Shown here piece after piece: positions 22,086-35,500 of a DNA stretch of 64,000 nucleotides; within the stretch, counting starts at the first letter, position 1; each line of letters starts with the position of its first letter. Position numbers and translations under genes: made by a program. This DNA is from Neoceratodus forsteri (lineage: Eukaryota > Chordata > Ceratodontiformes > Ceratodontidae): contig CM057452.1 in the NCBI GenBank assembly GCA_016271365.2, forward strand, positions 824,072,001 to 824,136,000, read 5' to 3'. The notes under the pieces were generated by a model that saw nothing but the letters and a program-made list of their open reading frames with translations, was not told the origin of the DNA and made no database searches.

Positions 22086-23269
22086 CAGATATGGATAAAT
22101 ATTAATTTGTATGCACAAATGTAAACTGTTAAAGATCCACTGTTCTCCTGTATGTGAGAAGCATATTATCAGCATCCCAGAGGGGCATGTAACCCTGATG
22201 AACAATGCAATATCCCGCTGTTAATCATTGCATATAATTACAGCACTTCCATGAAACCATATAATTGCAAACAATCATGTGTATCAAATATATTGTAGAA
22301 ATGTAATTTTTTGAGGCTTCAGCCAACCACTGCCACGTGCCCCACCTCCACTCCCTCCTCTTCCTTATCTTTTTATCTCTTCCTATGGCTTTGAGTTTCT
22401 CTCCCTATCTAGGCTTCACTGTAAGACCACTGCTTGACTGATCAATGTTTGTACTATCTCCACTGATGAGGTAATACAGACCTTCTATACAGTAGTATCC
22501 AAACTGTTTACTTATGTTCCTGGTGGTTCTTGGTTCAGCTATGAGGGCCTTTGATCTTTTCCTTTATCCTACATGCACCTTAATAAACAGTTCTGATAAA
22601 TTGAATGTAGCCACTGCTCGTCTCATACATGAAAATTAAAAATTAAAAAAAAGCATATTTACTGAAAAAGAAATACCTTTTCTGGTCACTCAAAAACTGT
22701 TAATGTCAAGCTTAGTGAGAGGTGCAATTTCTGGAGCGTGAGATGAGAATTCTTTGGTCACACAAAAAGTGCTGCAACCAAAGAATTTTCAGTTCGCACT
22801 TAAAGGAGATAGGAAATAGCAATGCATTTAATAAACTGTATTTGAAACACTTTTTAAACTGTAGAAGTTTGAAGAACTCATCACTTATCTCCTATGTTGA
22901 AGTCCTGAGGCAAGTAATAAACACACTAGAACACTAATTCAGGTTCCTCCCAATAATTTTTTTCTGTGCAATGACATGCAAAAAATAGCACAGAAGCAAG
23001 TACTGTACTGTACATGGTGAGTGGTTTCAGGAATGTCTGAAACACTGCTGCTAACCTGACATCAGCAATCATATCTGAGGTGACTCGAATGTACAATTTT
23101 AAATTAGACACAATAGTGCCAGGTTTGAATCTACAAACTGGGACATAGGTTCTGTTAACCACCTGAGACTCAAGATGAGTGGATGGCTGGGGGCTGTCAA
23201 AGATTTTTGTATAACTTTAGGAGGGTGTAGATGGTAAGTCTAACATGGTGATCTACACTAAGGTACCGG
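22086..23269. other. No recognisable gene
   Basis: AT-rich DNA. Frames of 71 and 78 codons (22722-22937 plus, 22926-23162 minus) match no family I know. An A-rich run at about 22630-22660 could be the tail of an unrecognised retroelement. Confidence 0.35.
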
Positions 23270-23865
23270 TACTCAGTTTTGGTAATCAGTCTCTCTTGTA
23301 CCAGGGATGGTATACTGTATAAACATCTGTCCTTGTTTTTATTTCTGATATTGGATCATAAGTCATCAGTTTATAAAATTCAGTATTGTTTTGCAGTCTC
23401 TCAATCTTGCTGTTATAGTTAGATGTGTTCTGTATTACAATACTGCCACCTTTGTTGGCTGGCTTCACCATACTCTTTTCATCCTTACCTAGAGACTGTA
23501 GTATTCCTCTTTCCTGCCTGGTGATGTTACTATCACTCAAGAGTACAGTACCTACTGTATATTTGGCTTGTTTGACCAATTTTGAATTTGGAGCGATTGA
23601 CTTTAATGTATCAGATGTAACAGAGTGATGAATCAACTGGTCATGTTTAATTGTGATACTAGTTTGTCTATATAAGTCATGATTCAGTTCAATGAAGCTC
23701 TTGCTCATAAAAAATGTTTGCAAACTTAGACAGAACTTTCTTAAGGGATCCATCACCTGCTCCAGTCTGTGAAGCTCCAAAGCTGTAAGATGGAAACTAG
23801 TTTTGTAATATCTGAGAGCAGGCTTAGTAAGAAGCAAACAGACTTTTATTTTCTATATTGTTTTA
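23270..23865 (-). pseudogene. Penelope-like element RT, N-terminal fragment
   Basis: A 183-codon minus-strand frame (23286-23837) includes MVKPANKGGSIVI, then a Tyr-containing stretch, LQNNTEFYKLM and YDPI. Penelope-like reverse transcriptases (Neptune and Poseidon types) carry a KPADKGG(x)VV block followed by a QL.D...Y..L..DP block upstream of the catalytic core. The catalytic Asp box is not in the window, so the fragment is truncated on its 3' side near 23270. A plus-strand LINE begins immediately at its other edge. The family call is from memory of the motif. Confidence 0.5.
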
Positions 23866-25300
23866 AGAACAACGACTTGCCAGGCTTGCTGCTACCCTCT
23901 CCTTCCACACCCTTGATGATTCCTTTTTTGAAGATGTCTCCTCCTTCAAATAGCGCAGCTTATGGCTCCAAATATCTCAGTGAAAGGCTTGACAAGAATC
24001 TCAACTTTGCTGTGTATGTGGATGCTAGCCGCACAAAGCTTCTCCCTAAACTCGGTGCTTTGCATCGACACTGCAGCTGCCTTTCTCCTGCTGCCTGTCG
24101 GGAGATTGTCCAAAAGATGATCCTCCCTATTTTTGAGTTTGGAGACTTTGTATACAGTTCCATCCCTAATTCCACCCTTAACAGACTGGATACTCTCTTT
24201 AACTCCTTTTACCGTATTGCACTTCACTGTTCACCCCCTACCCAACACTTTGACCTTTACTCCTCTCTCTCCTTCCCCTCTTTTAGTGCTAGACTCCTTG
24301 CTCACAGCACTTCCCTGATTTGCAAATTCTGGCTTGGTTTTCTGCCACTCTACCTCCTTTCTCTACTCTCTCCCTCCTACCCCCCACTAAACTTTCTGCA
24401 ACTCCATACTAAGGACTTTTGCCCTCCCACCTCACTCTTCCACTGCTGGAAGATCTGCCTTCTCCTATCACTTCCTCCATATCTGGAATTCCCTTCCTGT
24501 GGATATTCATTCTGCATTGTCACCCAGTTCACTATCCCATCTTGTACATCTTCACACTTCCTCCTCCTGCAACTGCAGCAGCCATTTCCCCAACCTTCTC
24601 TTCTGGCTGTCTAATTCTTCTGTTAATTCCACCCTTGTACTCCTTTACTAAACCTGTTCTGCTTCTGTATTACTTCCCCTCTCTTTGACAATGCTTTTCA
24701 ATCTTCCCCTTCCTTTCTCTTTGTTCTCCCCTGTTCCCTTTCTTGTTTCCACCTCCCTTGCTTCCCTTATGTCCCACCGGCCTTCCCTTTTGCAGGGTAC
24801 ACACATTAAAAAAGGGTGAGTTGGCTCACTAGCCCCCATCACCTTTCAACCTTTGCTTCTCTCTCATACGATTATACTCAAGCTTCAGCTCTTATAGTGA
24901 ATACAATAAGGTTGTACATTTATTGTAAAATTATTCAATTTCTACTCTCATATGATTACTCAAGTTCACCTTAGCTCTTACAGTGAATATAATAAGGTTG
25001 TATATATTTTGTAAAATTGGAATATTGTGATTTGCATATGTGTATGTCTATTGTTAGTACCTAGCCTTCACTTTAGTGATGTGATATATGTTTATTAACA
25101 TGGTTATGCATTGACATAATGTGAATTATGTGCAGTCCATGATTGTTTTGCCACTTCCTTGTTAATTTTTCCCACTTCTGTATTTTATTGTTGTACTCCC
25201 ACTTCCCCTTCCCCTTCTCCCCAGAAAGCACTGGAAGATGAGCTGTTGTGGCTCAGTGTGCCTGTCCTGGTGAAACTTTTCAAATAAATAAAAAAATACA
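23866..25300 (+). mobile_element. LINE D: 3' part of a non-LTR retrotransposon
   Basis: The frame at about 23870-24620 reads as the C-terminal half of a LINE reverse transcriptase: LSERLDKNLNFAVYVDA, LPKLGALHRHCSCLSP, ILPIFEFGDFVYSS and STLNRLDTLFNSFYRIAL. These are thumb and connection motifs, where a fixed Leu-rich strand precedes the FGD/YCD-type segment. It has drifted out of frame after about 24400. The 3' untranslated part ends at about 25300 with GTGGCTCAGTGTGCCTG and AAATAAATAAA. A homologous tail lies at 43440-43566. I cannot fix the clade. Confidence 0.6.
24858..25020 (+). repeat. Tandem repeat in the LINE D 3' region
   Basis: CTCTCATACGATTATACTCAAG, CTCTTATAGTGAATACAATAAG and TTGTAAAATT occur twice (about 24860-24935 and 24944-25018) with small differences. 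Confidence 0.75.
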
Positions 25301-25389
25301 GAACACAAGCAAAAAAGCAGTAATCACTTTCTGTGTTTCTCATCCTTGTCCCCAACTTTGGTGCTATTCTCTGTGTGATTGTTGGGTTT

Positions 25390-25838
25390 GTTGAGGTACA
25401 TTTTGTCCATGGGCCTTCAGGGCCTCAGTGATATAATTCAAGAGGATGAAGAAATGGACACCAGTCCCTTTTTTAAGGAGAGGGTCAGGAAAGCACTCAC
25501 TGACCTGAGGGTTGACAAAGCAATGGAGCCAGATGGGGTGCATCCAAGAGTGCTTAAGGAACTCAGGAAGGTGCTGGCTGCACTCCTGGCACACTTGTTT
25601 AACAGTTCACTGGAGACTGGCATGGTCCCAGAGGACTAGAGAAGAGCAGACATAGTCCCACTTCACAAAAGTGGAAGCAAGCAGGAGGCAAGAAATTATA
25701 GGCCTGTCATCCTGATTTCAGTCGTAGAAAAATTAATGGAAACACTACTAAACAAAAGGATCATGGAATACCTGGAATCCAACAGACTGCAGGACACAGG
25801 ATAGCATGGCTTTACAAAGGGAAGATCGTGCCAAACAC
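25390..25838 (+). pseudogene. CR1 LINE fragment I (reverse transcriptase N-terminal part)
   Basis: The plus-strand frame reads KALTDLRVDKAMEPDGVHPR, the CR1 fingers motif KA.GPDG.HPR, then LKELRKVLA and LETGMVPED, and a TAG at 25637-25639. NYRPVILISVVEK, LESNRLQD and HGFTKGRSCQT follow in the same element to 25838. It stops abruptly where the T-run that forms the 3' end of LINE B begins. The stops at 25637 and near 25803 leave no coding capacity. Confidence 0.75.
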
Positions 25839-26386
25839 ATTTTTTTTTGAAATTAGACATGCTTGATTGAGTTTTATAAAAACAAATGAAACACAATACA
25901 ATATAACATCAAAATAAACTGAAATGGAAAGGACTCAGAAAAAAAGGAAAAAACACCACCCATCTCAAAACTTTAACAACAAACAAACAGCCCTCCAGAC
26001 CCCTCCCCCTCCTCCCCACCAAACCCATGGTGGAGATATTAGTAAGACACTTAGCATCAATAAACAGTTAGTGAGGAATATACAAAGATGATTCAACATA
26101 AGCTAAGAGTAAACAACAGACAATGAAGTGACATTGTGAGGAAAGGGGACCCATTCAAAGAAACCTAGGGCAAGTAAAGGGCATGGAACCTGCTCCACTT
26201 TTTACAGTAACCACATGATTTATTATGGATACTAGCTATCACTGTTACAATATGGAGCTTATAAAGGAGCTCCTGCAACCATCCATTATAGGAAAGGGGG
26301 GATTAGTCCAGCCAGTGGCGAAGAACCAATCTCTTGACTGACATCAAGATCATAGCCATGGTATATCTCCATTCATTTAACAAGAT

Positions 26387-29300
26387 TCAGCTATAATCAC
26401 CTACTAAACAGATCTCTGGTATGAAATCTTCCTCAACACCTATTAAAGGGTCAGCTTTGGTTTTAATTAAATCCCACAACTGAGCCACTTTGGGACATTC
26501 CCAAAAAATATGATATAAAGTATCATCTGCCTGTTCACAACACTTGCACACTGGTGAGTGCAGCCACCCTATTTTAAAAAGCTTGGCAGGCATAAAATAA
26601 AGATTATTTAAAATATAAAATTGACTGAGACATAGCATATCCTGAGAAATACATACATATAAATCTGTCCAAACTTTAGACCAATTAAAGTCGAATTGTG
26701 GGAGGGTTGTAGCCCAATAAGGAGACTCACCAGTTAAATAAGGATATAACTTAGAAAACTGAAATAAATACAATTTAGAAACCGTATGTGGTTGCAGGGC
26801 TGTATCAACTGCAGTTTGCTGGAATTCTTCATAATTAACATTACCAATTGTTAAGCCAAACTGTTGCAACAAACAACAGTGCAGTTGATATACCTTAAAT
26901 ATCACTTTAACAACCATATGTAAAGAAGTAAGGATAGACTGATAAGTCATCAAGACCCTATTGTGGAGCAAATTGCATACCCGAAGGCCACTTAGTTGGT
27001 GCATCCTTACCTCATCTATCACCTTACCCCCAATTATGATATTGGGGGTTCTCAGAATAGGTTGGGCAACATCTTGAAAAGGTTTCTAATGCATAGTTGG
27101 GCACATTTGCAAATGAACCTAAACTGAGGTCCCAATAACAGAATCTCAAATAGCTGATGAGACAGCTTTCAGGGGAGAAAACAAAAGTGCCAATGAAGAA
27201 AACCCAGCTCTATTAATCATTTTCTTGTCTAGTTGAAGCCAGATAGGGAATAAACAGAAGTATCCTCAACTGTTGCAGTATTTTTCCACTTCAGATACTT
27301 GCTAGCATGACTAGCAAAGTAATAAACTAAGAAATGCAGGAGACAAGGCCACCATATTGTTTAGGAGCAGTTAACTTTTGGTACGTCCTCCTAGGTACTT
27401 TACCCAACCAAATAAAATCTGCTACCATTCTGTGTGCTCCCTTGAACTAAGAAAAAGGAAGCCACACATCTAACATATTAAGGGGATAAAAAAGATGGGG
27501 AAGCACATTCATTTTTCTGATGTTGATTCTGCCCCCCAAAGTTAAAGAGAGTCTTTTGAGCCTGTTTAAATCTTGTTGCAAAACACCTAACAAATCATCT
27601 AGGTTAAGCTTTTTAGTTTGGGATGGGCACTTTGAAAGATAAATTCCGAGGAAAGCCCTAAAGTTATAATATCAGGCTTAAAACCCCTAGAATTAAGGGG
27701 CATAACCACTGACTTTTTCAAATTAAGCTTATAATTCAAAGAGCTGCTGAACTCTGGAATGGTAGATAACACTGCTGGAATGGATACTTTGGAATTTGCT
27801 ATATGTAACAAAATATCATCCACATATGCGGATAGTTTGAGATTTTGAGACCCTACTTGCACTCCACACATATTGGGATTATTTTGAAGTTTTAGAAACA
27901 GGGGATCTAAATAAAGATTAAAATAGTAAGGGTGAAAGGTGACATCTCTGTCGTCTACCGACGTACAAAGAAAAAGTAGAATACTCCACTCCAGTAAATT
28001 TTTGCACTAGGGCAAGAATATTTAACCATAATCCAATGACAAAAGGAGGGGGGAATCCAAGCATCTCCAATGTATATAAAATAAATACTCAATTAACTCT
28101 ATCAAAAGCTTTCTCCATGTCCAGGGAGACCAAAGCAGCAGGTGCATTTGAATCCTTGAAAGCAGAGAAAATACAAGAGAGTTTAAGCAAATGATCAACA
28201 GAAGAACAAGTTAACATAAAGCCAACTTGTTCACGACTAATGAGGCAGGCCCAAACTGCACCTATCCTCAAAGCCAACACTTTGGAAAGAATTTTAATAT
28301 CATAACTTAGCAAACAAATTGGATGGTAACTAGAAATAGCTTGTGGGGTACTTCCCAGGTCTTAGAATCCACACATTTAAAGCTTCATAGAGAGTGCAAT
28401 CATAAATGCCTGAGTCATAGATAAAAAGAAACAAACGGTCCAGAAAAAGAGAAAGTTCTTCAGCAAATATTTTGTAAGAGTTAGAAGTAAGACCATCAGG
28501 GCCTGGAGACTTATCAAGAGCTAAGGAATTTATAGCCCATAAGATCTCATGCTCAGAAATAGGTTCCGAGATCCAGGTCTGCTGAGTGGCATTTAAAGAG
28601 GGAAGCAGGATATCAGCCAAATATTGGCGAACATCGAAAGTGTCAGGAGGATCTACCACAGGACCATATAAATAAATATAATATGACTCAAATTACTGAG
28701 CAATATTCCTTGGGAATCTTTAATAGTCTTATCCTGTTCATATTTAATAGAGGCCTTCTCACCTTGTTCTATGTAGGTGGAATAGGTTTTATATATAGCA
28801 TATTCTGTTTTGTCTTGTAACACTTTAGCATAGTTATCACTAAGCACTAATAGCTCTCTCCTTAATGATTCTGGTGTTCCATAATTCAGAAACTTCTCCA
28901 GATCTCTAACATGCCGCAGAAGAGTGGTGGCCTCCTTCTCCCAACTCTGCTTCCGTTTGAAAGCCAGACATATAAATTCCCTCTTATAAAGATTTTAAAT
29001 GAACACCATTCTACATCTACACAGGCTACTGTACTATTATTCTGAGATATAAAAAGATCAATGTGGTCCTTAATTCTGTCTATAATAAACTGGTCTCTAA
29101 GAAGCTGATTCTTTAATTTCCACACAGTATCTTTCTGAGCAAAATATGCTAATGTAGGTAGACCCAAAATGGTGAGTGGTCAGAGAGCCCTTGGATCAAT
29201 CTCTGAACCCAGTACCCCATTTAAAAGACTTTGGCTAATTAAGATATAGTCAATCCAGGTTTGAGTCCCATGAGCAGCCAAATAGATGGTAAAATCCTTC

Positions 29301-29867
29301 ACATTGGGATGAAAAATGCACCAGAGGTCATACAAACTAACCGAGTCCACCATATCTCAAAGAGAATGCTGGGCAGGTGAGAGACTCACAGATTTTTTTT
29401 AGATCTATCTAGATCCTCGGTGAATGGTATGTTCCAACCCACCCAATAACCAAGGGAACATTAAGGAATGAAACTAAGGCTGAGGCTAAGTCCATAAAAA
29501 AAGCAGGATTATCCTTATTAGGGCCATACACACTCCCCAAAAGAACCTCAGTACAGTCAAAACTCCCATGTACCAAAATATATCTACCATGAGGGTTCTC
29601 TACAAGCTGTACCATTTGAAAGGTAGTTCCCCTAAACATCAAAACTGCAACACTGCTATTAATGGTACTAGTGCCCATAGCAAAAACTTGTGCTACCGTG
29701 TGGCTACAAAACAGAAAACTCTCTGAGGTGAGCAAATGTGTCTCCTGTAGAAAAGTTATATTATAACCTATGTACTTCAGATGCTTAATGAGTTGATAAT
29801 GCTTCCCCTTTGAACGGGCCCCTTTTACATTCCAGAAAACATATTTAAAGGAACCAGCCATAAGCAC
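26387..29867 (-). pseudogene. LINE B ORF2 (endonuclease, reverse transcriptase, CCHC)
   Basis: The order is complete. The endonuclease starts at 29867 with VFWNVKGARSKGK, then YNITFLQETHLL and LGSVYGPN. The RT fingers read LDKSPGPDGLTSNSYK near 28510. The palm reads REQVGFM and LVSLDMEKAFDRVN, which carries the first Asp, near 28120. AYVDDILLHI near 27820 is the catalytic box. The C-terminal CKCCEQADDTLYHIFWECP (about 26490-26550) is the L1-type zinc knuckle. At least eight frame breaks separate these blocks, for example near 29400, 28850, 28320 and 27600. The size matches a usual ORF2 of about 1250 codons. Confidence 0.85.
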
Positions 29868-29879
29868 AAACTAAATGAC

Positions 29880-31690
29880 AATAAACTATGATATTCTTCA
29901 CACCTTTAAGCTGAAAAATCTCTAGCATTCCTATTCATCCACCAGCCCCACAAAGCCCTCCCACCCTTAGGCAGTCTTCCAGAAACCCAAAGCAGTCTCA
30001 TGGAAAAGCCAAAATACAAAAAGGGACATTTGTGATGTTAAACACCCTTCTTCCAAATACTACAAAAATCGTTCACAAAAAATACAGTATTATATTATTT
30101 AAGAAATGGTAAAGGCTGGGGGGTGATTCTCCCCACCCCAATCAAAATAAGAGAAACATCCCCCCAAAAAACCACCCCGTTACCATGAAGGGGTTACTTC
30201 TGAATCCCCCGGTATTGACTGGTGCGTGATGAACAATCACTCCAACCATCTACTCCTTTCACCCTCCCACCCTCCCTCCCTAAAACCTCAGAAACAAATG
30301 GAAATGCAATATTGTAGAAACATAGCTAATTCCTATGAACACCATTATAACACATATTCATTACCTATAATGTATTCACAATAATAGTTAACAGTGATCT
30401 AACAATCAAAACTAATCTAACATTGAAACAACTATTCATAAATAACCTAGGTTCCTAACAGTGGAACTAACGTTAGAGCTAGCTTAATTCTAAGTGATTT
30501 TCCCAGTCATCCATGTAAAAAAATAGGCTTAGAAAAAGTACTCCTATTAGATGTTTGGAAAGGCAAGGCATGAAACAAAATACTAATATAAAAACAAAAG
30601 CCATTGTCCTTGAAAACATAATAAAAACATCTAGTACCCCATACATATAAATTGTAATATGCTAAACATAATCTTCATGCTGAGTAAGAACAGAAGGCTG
30701 ATACCAGAATTAGGTAGGAAATATAAACCATAAATAAACACTCTGCACTTATAGGACTGGCAAGAAACCTGACCAGAGAATACTTAAACTATAAACATTG
30801 CCAATAGTCCATAGTGCCATAATGAACCCTGAACCCTGACCGGGAATAGTCTTTGCAAAACCAAAAAAAAAGGGTGCTCTTAGTCACAAAATAAGAGACT
30901 TCTGGATGCTCGGTTATTGTCTCTCAGTAAGTAACACAGCTTGTGAACTTGAATAATAGCCGATTATCATAAAAGAAGTGTCCAGCTCATAAAACAAAGT
31001 GCAGGCAAACTAAAAAAAGAGCTTGAAATTAGTTCTGGCTCAGTTAAACAGTCAGCAAATAGTCAGAATGCAAGGGCGGCATAAGCTTGATAATAAAGGA
31101 GGGGTCAAAGTCAGTCTCTCCAAAATTGCCCACACTAGTAAAGGTTATACTGATTTCAAGGAGCAGAACCGTTAAGCCCCTATTACTACTACTGCATGGA
31201 GAAAAGAGGAAATGAATAGGAGACAAGTACTCACTGGCCACCACTACAGGTCCAAAGCCAAGATCAAAATCCTTCCAGTGAACAACAATGCAGAGCCGTG
31301 AGTGAGTCCAGTTCTTATGATAGTCCTATAGCAAACTCCTGCAGCACAGTAGAACTTAACAGCATCACTGGGAGAGACACATTGTGATGCATCGAAAACT
31401 TGGTACACTGTAAAGTAAAAGTCATGGCATCTACCACCACCATATCCAGTCATCAGGCCATAAAATTGGGTAGAACCTGAGATGAACATCAAGCATATAG
31501 TTGTACCAGCAATACGTAGACTAGTCCAATAGCAAAAATGAGTCAGACCGAGCCTAGGTCAGATATACAGAGCAGAGTGCAAACACCACTCCTACTATTG
31601 AAGTCCAGAGAAACAGAGCCAAAATCAAAACTACTCTCTGTAAAAAAGAGAACCTTACTGAGCCTCCTCATTTTTCTTGGAACAAATCAG
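29880..31690. other. LINE B inter-ORF region
   Basis: About 1.8 kb between ORF1 and ORF2 of LINE B with no recognisable coding domain. It is nearly twice the matching spacer in LINE C (about 1 kb), so it may hold an unrecognised insertion. Minus-strand frames at 31044-31492 match nothing I know. Confidence 0.4.
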
Positions 31691-31694
31691 GGAA

Positions 31695-32244
31695 GAGATC
31701 TTTAATTCTGACTGTTGCTTGTTCTGAGGTGCCATACGATCACCAAGTTCCCTGAGATAGAATCTGTAGATGGGCAGGGTACAGCATCTGAAACCGAATC
31801 CCAGCCTCTATGAATTTCATCACTGTAGGATGGTAAGCTGCCTGTTTTTGGTGAACAGTGCCTGGGAGATCTTGTATGATCCATAACTTAGTTCCTTCCC
31901 AAAAAATATCCTGGAGATCCCTAATCAGAGCAAGGAGATGCTGTTTATCCAGGAAGTTTAGGAATTTAAAGAAAATGGGTCTTGGAGTTGAACCCTCCAG
32001 AGGCATGGGCCTCAATGAATGATGAGCCCACTTGATAATATACTGTAAGAAGGTCCATTCGGAGAAGGACCCACAAGCTTTGTAGTTAGTTTTTGGGCAC
32101 ATAGTATAGGACATACACCTTTGACCTTCTCTAGGAGGCCAAAAACGATCATGTTATTTCTGTGGTTCTACTTTACAGGTCTTTGAGTTGCGCTTCCAAG
32201 CAAGTATTCTTCTGATGCAGGGCTGCAACTTCCAAATAAATCTT
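31695..32244 (-). pseudogene. LINE B ORF1, RNA-binding and C-terminal part
   Basis: ORF1 of L1-type LINEs makes an RNA chaperone. The minus strand here encodes AALHQKNTCLEAQLKDL, the end of the coiled coil, followed by a broken RRM start near 32150. The C-terminal domain comes next: PRPIFFKFLNFLDKQHLL, WIIQDLPGT, IEAGIRFQMLYPAHLQI (32114-31740). The same CTD pattern occurs in LINE C at about 37840-37560. The 5' half of this ORF lies 6.3 kb away at 38569-38840, beyond LINE C. Stops and a frame change occur near 32170-32115. Confidence 0.8.
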
Positions 32245-32260
32245 CGATCTCCAGGTTTCT
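32245..32260. repeat. Target duplication of LINE C, 3' side
   Basis: CGATCTCCAGGTTTCT matches CGATCTCTGGATTTCT at 38553-38568 in 13 of 16 positions. The two copies bracket LINE C and lie inside ORF1 of LINE B. This size is typical of L1-type target-primed insertion. Confidence 0.8.
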
Positions 32261-32581
32261 TTTTTTTTTATTCAATATACTTTATTGATATTTTCAGACA
32301 TAAATCAGCAAAAAACATGGCAGATAAGGATACAGTAATGGTAGAGAAAAGTAGGTTTCATAATACATACATATAGATAAGCTAAACAAAAATTAATAAA
32401 TTCAAAACAGGTCATCTCACTCCCTATCCACCCCCACCCACCCACCCAAAGTAATCCCTGTACCAGTGCCCATTGAGTTAGTAAAGCCTTGGAGTTTATG
32501 AAAAAATATAAAAAGAAAAAATGGGAAAAAAGGTGAAGAAGGGAAAAAAGGAGACAAGAAGGAACAAGGGGAAAAAGCAAT

Positions 32582-35500
32582 TCAAGGTCTCCATAGCGAT
32601 AATAGAGTGCGTAGTGGCTCCCATACCGTTTGGTAGACCTGAGGTCTGGGGTTCATATGGGCTACATGTTGTTCCAATTGCAGTGCCAACAAGGATTCAT
32701 GATACCTTTCCTTTAACTCTGGAAGAGATTTATCTTTCCAGTGTCGCAGCATAGTTAACTTTGTGACAGCAGCTACTAATGTTAAGTGAGCCCTACGAAT
32801 TTTGGGCATGCCTTGGGGGAAGATGTTTACAATACAGCTTTCTGGGGTAAATAGTAGATCCAGCCCTAATAATGGGTCAAGTGTGTGTTTGATGGAGATC
32901 CAAAACTCCTGGGTTTTGGGACAGCTCCATAAAATATGGTACAATGTTCCATCGGTTTCTTCACATTTAGGACAAGTAGGGGAAAGGGTTTTACCCACCT
33001 TATATAATTTGACTGGGGTATGATATAAATTATGTAAGATATTAAACTGGGTGAGCCGAAGTCGGCCTTGCTTAACAAATTTATACACCGAATACCACAC
33101 TTTCTGCCAAAATGTTGCTTCTGGGGGAAGGGATAACTCCAATAATAGCATGTTCCTTGGGGGAGATGTGAATCTAGGGTAGTAAGAAATTGGTATATTC
33201 TTGATATTGCATGCGGCTGATCTGCTTTTTCAAGAAATGAGTCCAAAGTATCTTTTGGAGGTGAGGGCCAAGGCTTGGGGCCCAGAAAAGAAAGAATGGT
33301 TGCTCTGACTTGCAAAAATTTAAAAAGGTTTGAACCAGGTAGTTGCAATTGAGATTGAAGCAATGGGAATGGAGTGAAAGAGTCATTAACCAGGAATGTA
33401 GAGAGTGTACACCTACTGAGGGGGGCCAAAAGGAGGCAGTAATTGGCCAATTGTTTATCCTAAAATGGGGATTATTCAAAATAGGTTGCTCCTGGGACCT
33501 CTGCCAATCCAGTGAGAGGGATTTCTGAAATTGGTAACAAGCTTTAATTGACCATCCAGCAGGGGAATTTTTTAAGGATTTGGGGGGTTGATTATAAGAT
33601 GCATATGCCAGTGCACCAAGGGAGTAGTTGTCTCTCCTCACTAACGATTTTTCTATTTCAAGCTAAAGGGGAGAGTACCCCTGGGACTGAGGCAAGGCCG
33701 ATCTGGTGGCCCAAAGTACAATTTTAGTGATATAATGGGCTCTGTAGTATTTAAAAAAGGAAGGAAGGGCTAGTCCACCTTTCATTTAGGAGAGGTCAAA
33801 TTGTTGTAGGCTCTGTGAACTCTCTTCTCCTTCCAAAGGAAGGTGTTTAATGTTCATTGAAGGTGAGTAAATCAGCTTTTTGGGAAGTAAAACCCTAGCA
33901 TGCTCAATGGATATTATATATGAGGGAGTACAGTCATTTTGATTACATTAACCCTACCCCACAGGGACAAAGGAAGAGCACCATATCTGTCCAAGCCTAG
34001 ACTCAAAGTATGAAGAAGTTCAGCAAAGTTCTTCTTGACCATAGCAGGCATACTTCTGGATATCTTAACACCCAGATATGTTAATAAAGTGGGTTCCCAA
34101 GATAATCCTGTGTCTTCAAATTCAGCTTGGGTCACGTGGACATTTAAGGGAAAGATTTTGGACTTTGAGAGGTTTAATTTATAATAAGATACATCTGAGA
34201 AATCATTTATTTCTGCCAGAAGAGCTGGGATAGAAGTGAGTGGATATTCCAAGTGCAACAACAAATCATCCGCGTATGCTGAAAGGGAGTATTGTTTGTT
34301 TCCAAAGTGGATACCTGTTAAATCTGAGGAATTGAGTAGGATACAAATGAAGAGTTCCAAGTAAATATTGAATAGCAAGGGCGAGAGAGGACATCCCTGT
34401 CGAGTACCAAGTTAAAGAGGGAAAGGGTCGGACAAACATCCATTACTCTGAATACGTGCTGTAGGAGACTGATATAAAATTCGAACCCATCTGATAAAGT
34501 CTTAGGGAAAGCCAAATTGTTGGAGGGAGGTGAAAAGAAAATCCCAGGAAACCCAATCCAATGCCTTCTCTGTGTCTAATGAGACCAGGGCCGCGGGTAT
34601 ATCTAACATCAAAGCAGCCGTCATTAGGTGTAAGAGTTTCCTTGTGTGATCTCCTGAAAGGCGCCCTGTCATGAAACCCACTTGTTCATGACTGATAATG
34701 GTTCCTAGAAGTGGGGAGATATGATTGGCCAGTACTTTTGATAAAATCCTGACATCCATGTTGAGCAGGGAAATGGGGCTGTAATTCTTAGGGAGTAAGG
34801 GATCTTTACTGGGTTCAGGAATGAGAGTAATAAGAGTTTCCCAAAAGGATGTATCTGTTACTTCCTCTTCAAACCAGCAATTAAAAACATTTACTAAAAT
34901 AGGGGCAAGCTGAGAAGAACAGAACTTGTAAAGATTATTAGAGAAGCTGTCCGGGCCTGGGGATTTGTCTAGGGGTAATTGCTGGATTGCCAGTTGCACT
35001 TCCTTTAGTGAGATTTTTGTTGCTAAGGGAGCAGTATCAGAATTTGACACTTTAGGAAGGTTAGCCAAAATCAAGTAATCATGAATTGTTGTAGACTGGG
35101 GAACAATATCATTGTGAGTGGAATACAATCTAGTATAATACCTTCTAAAGGCAGCGACAATTTCATTGGGGTCCATGATGACAGCATCATCAGACAGGGG
35201 CTGGAGACAGGTGACAAATCTATCTGACTCTGCTTGTCTTAGTCACAGGGCCAGAAGCTTACCAGCCCTTTCCCCAGTTTCTAAGTATTTAAGCTTGGTG
35301 CAATGGAAAGCAAGTTCTGATTTCTGTGTCATAAAGCCATAGTATTGCATTTGTAATTTATGTAGGTGTGTCCAGTCCGACACATTGGAAGAATGGTTCA
35401 GGGAGTGTTCTAATAAGGAGATTTTGGCTAATAGGGAAGTCAGCTGCTCCCTAGTTTTACGGGCTTTGATTGTAGCAAGACATGTAAGTTCTCCTCTCAG

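Noticed and set aside
23769..24614. 281-codon frame as a host gene
   Set aside because: It contains LINE reverse-transcriptase thumb motifs (LPKLGALHRHCSCLSP, STLNRLDTLFNSF) and low-complexity C-rich translation after 24400.
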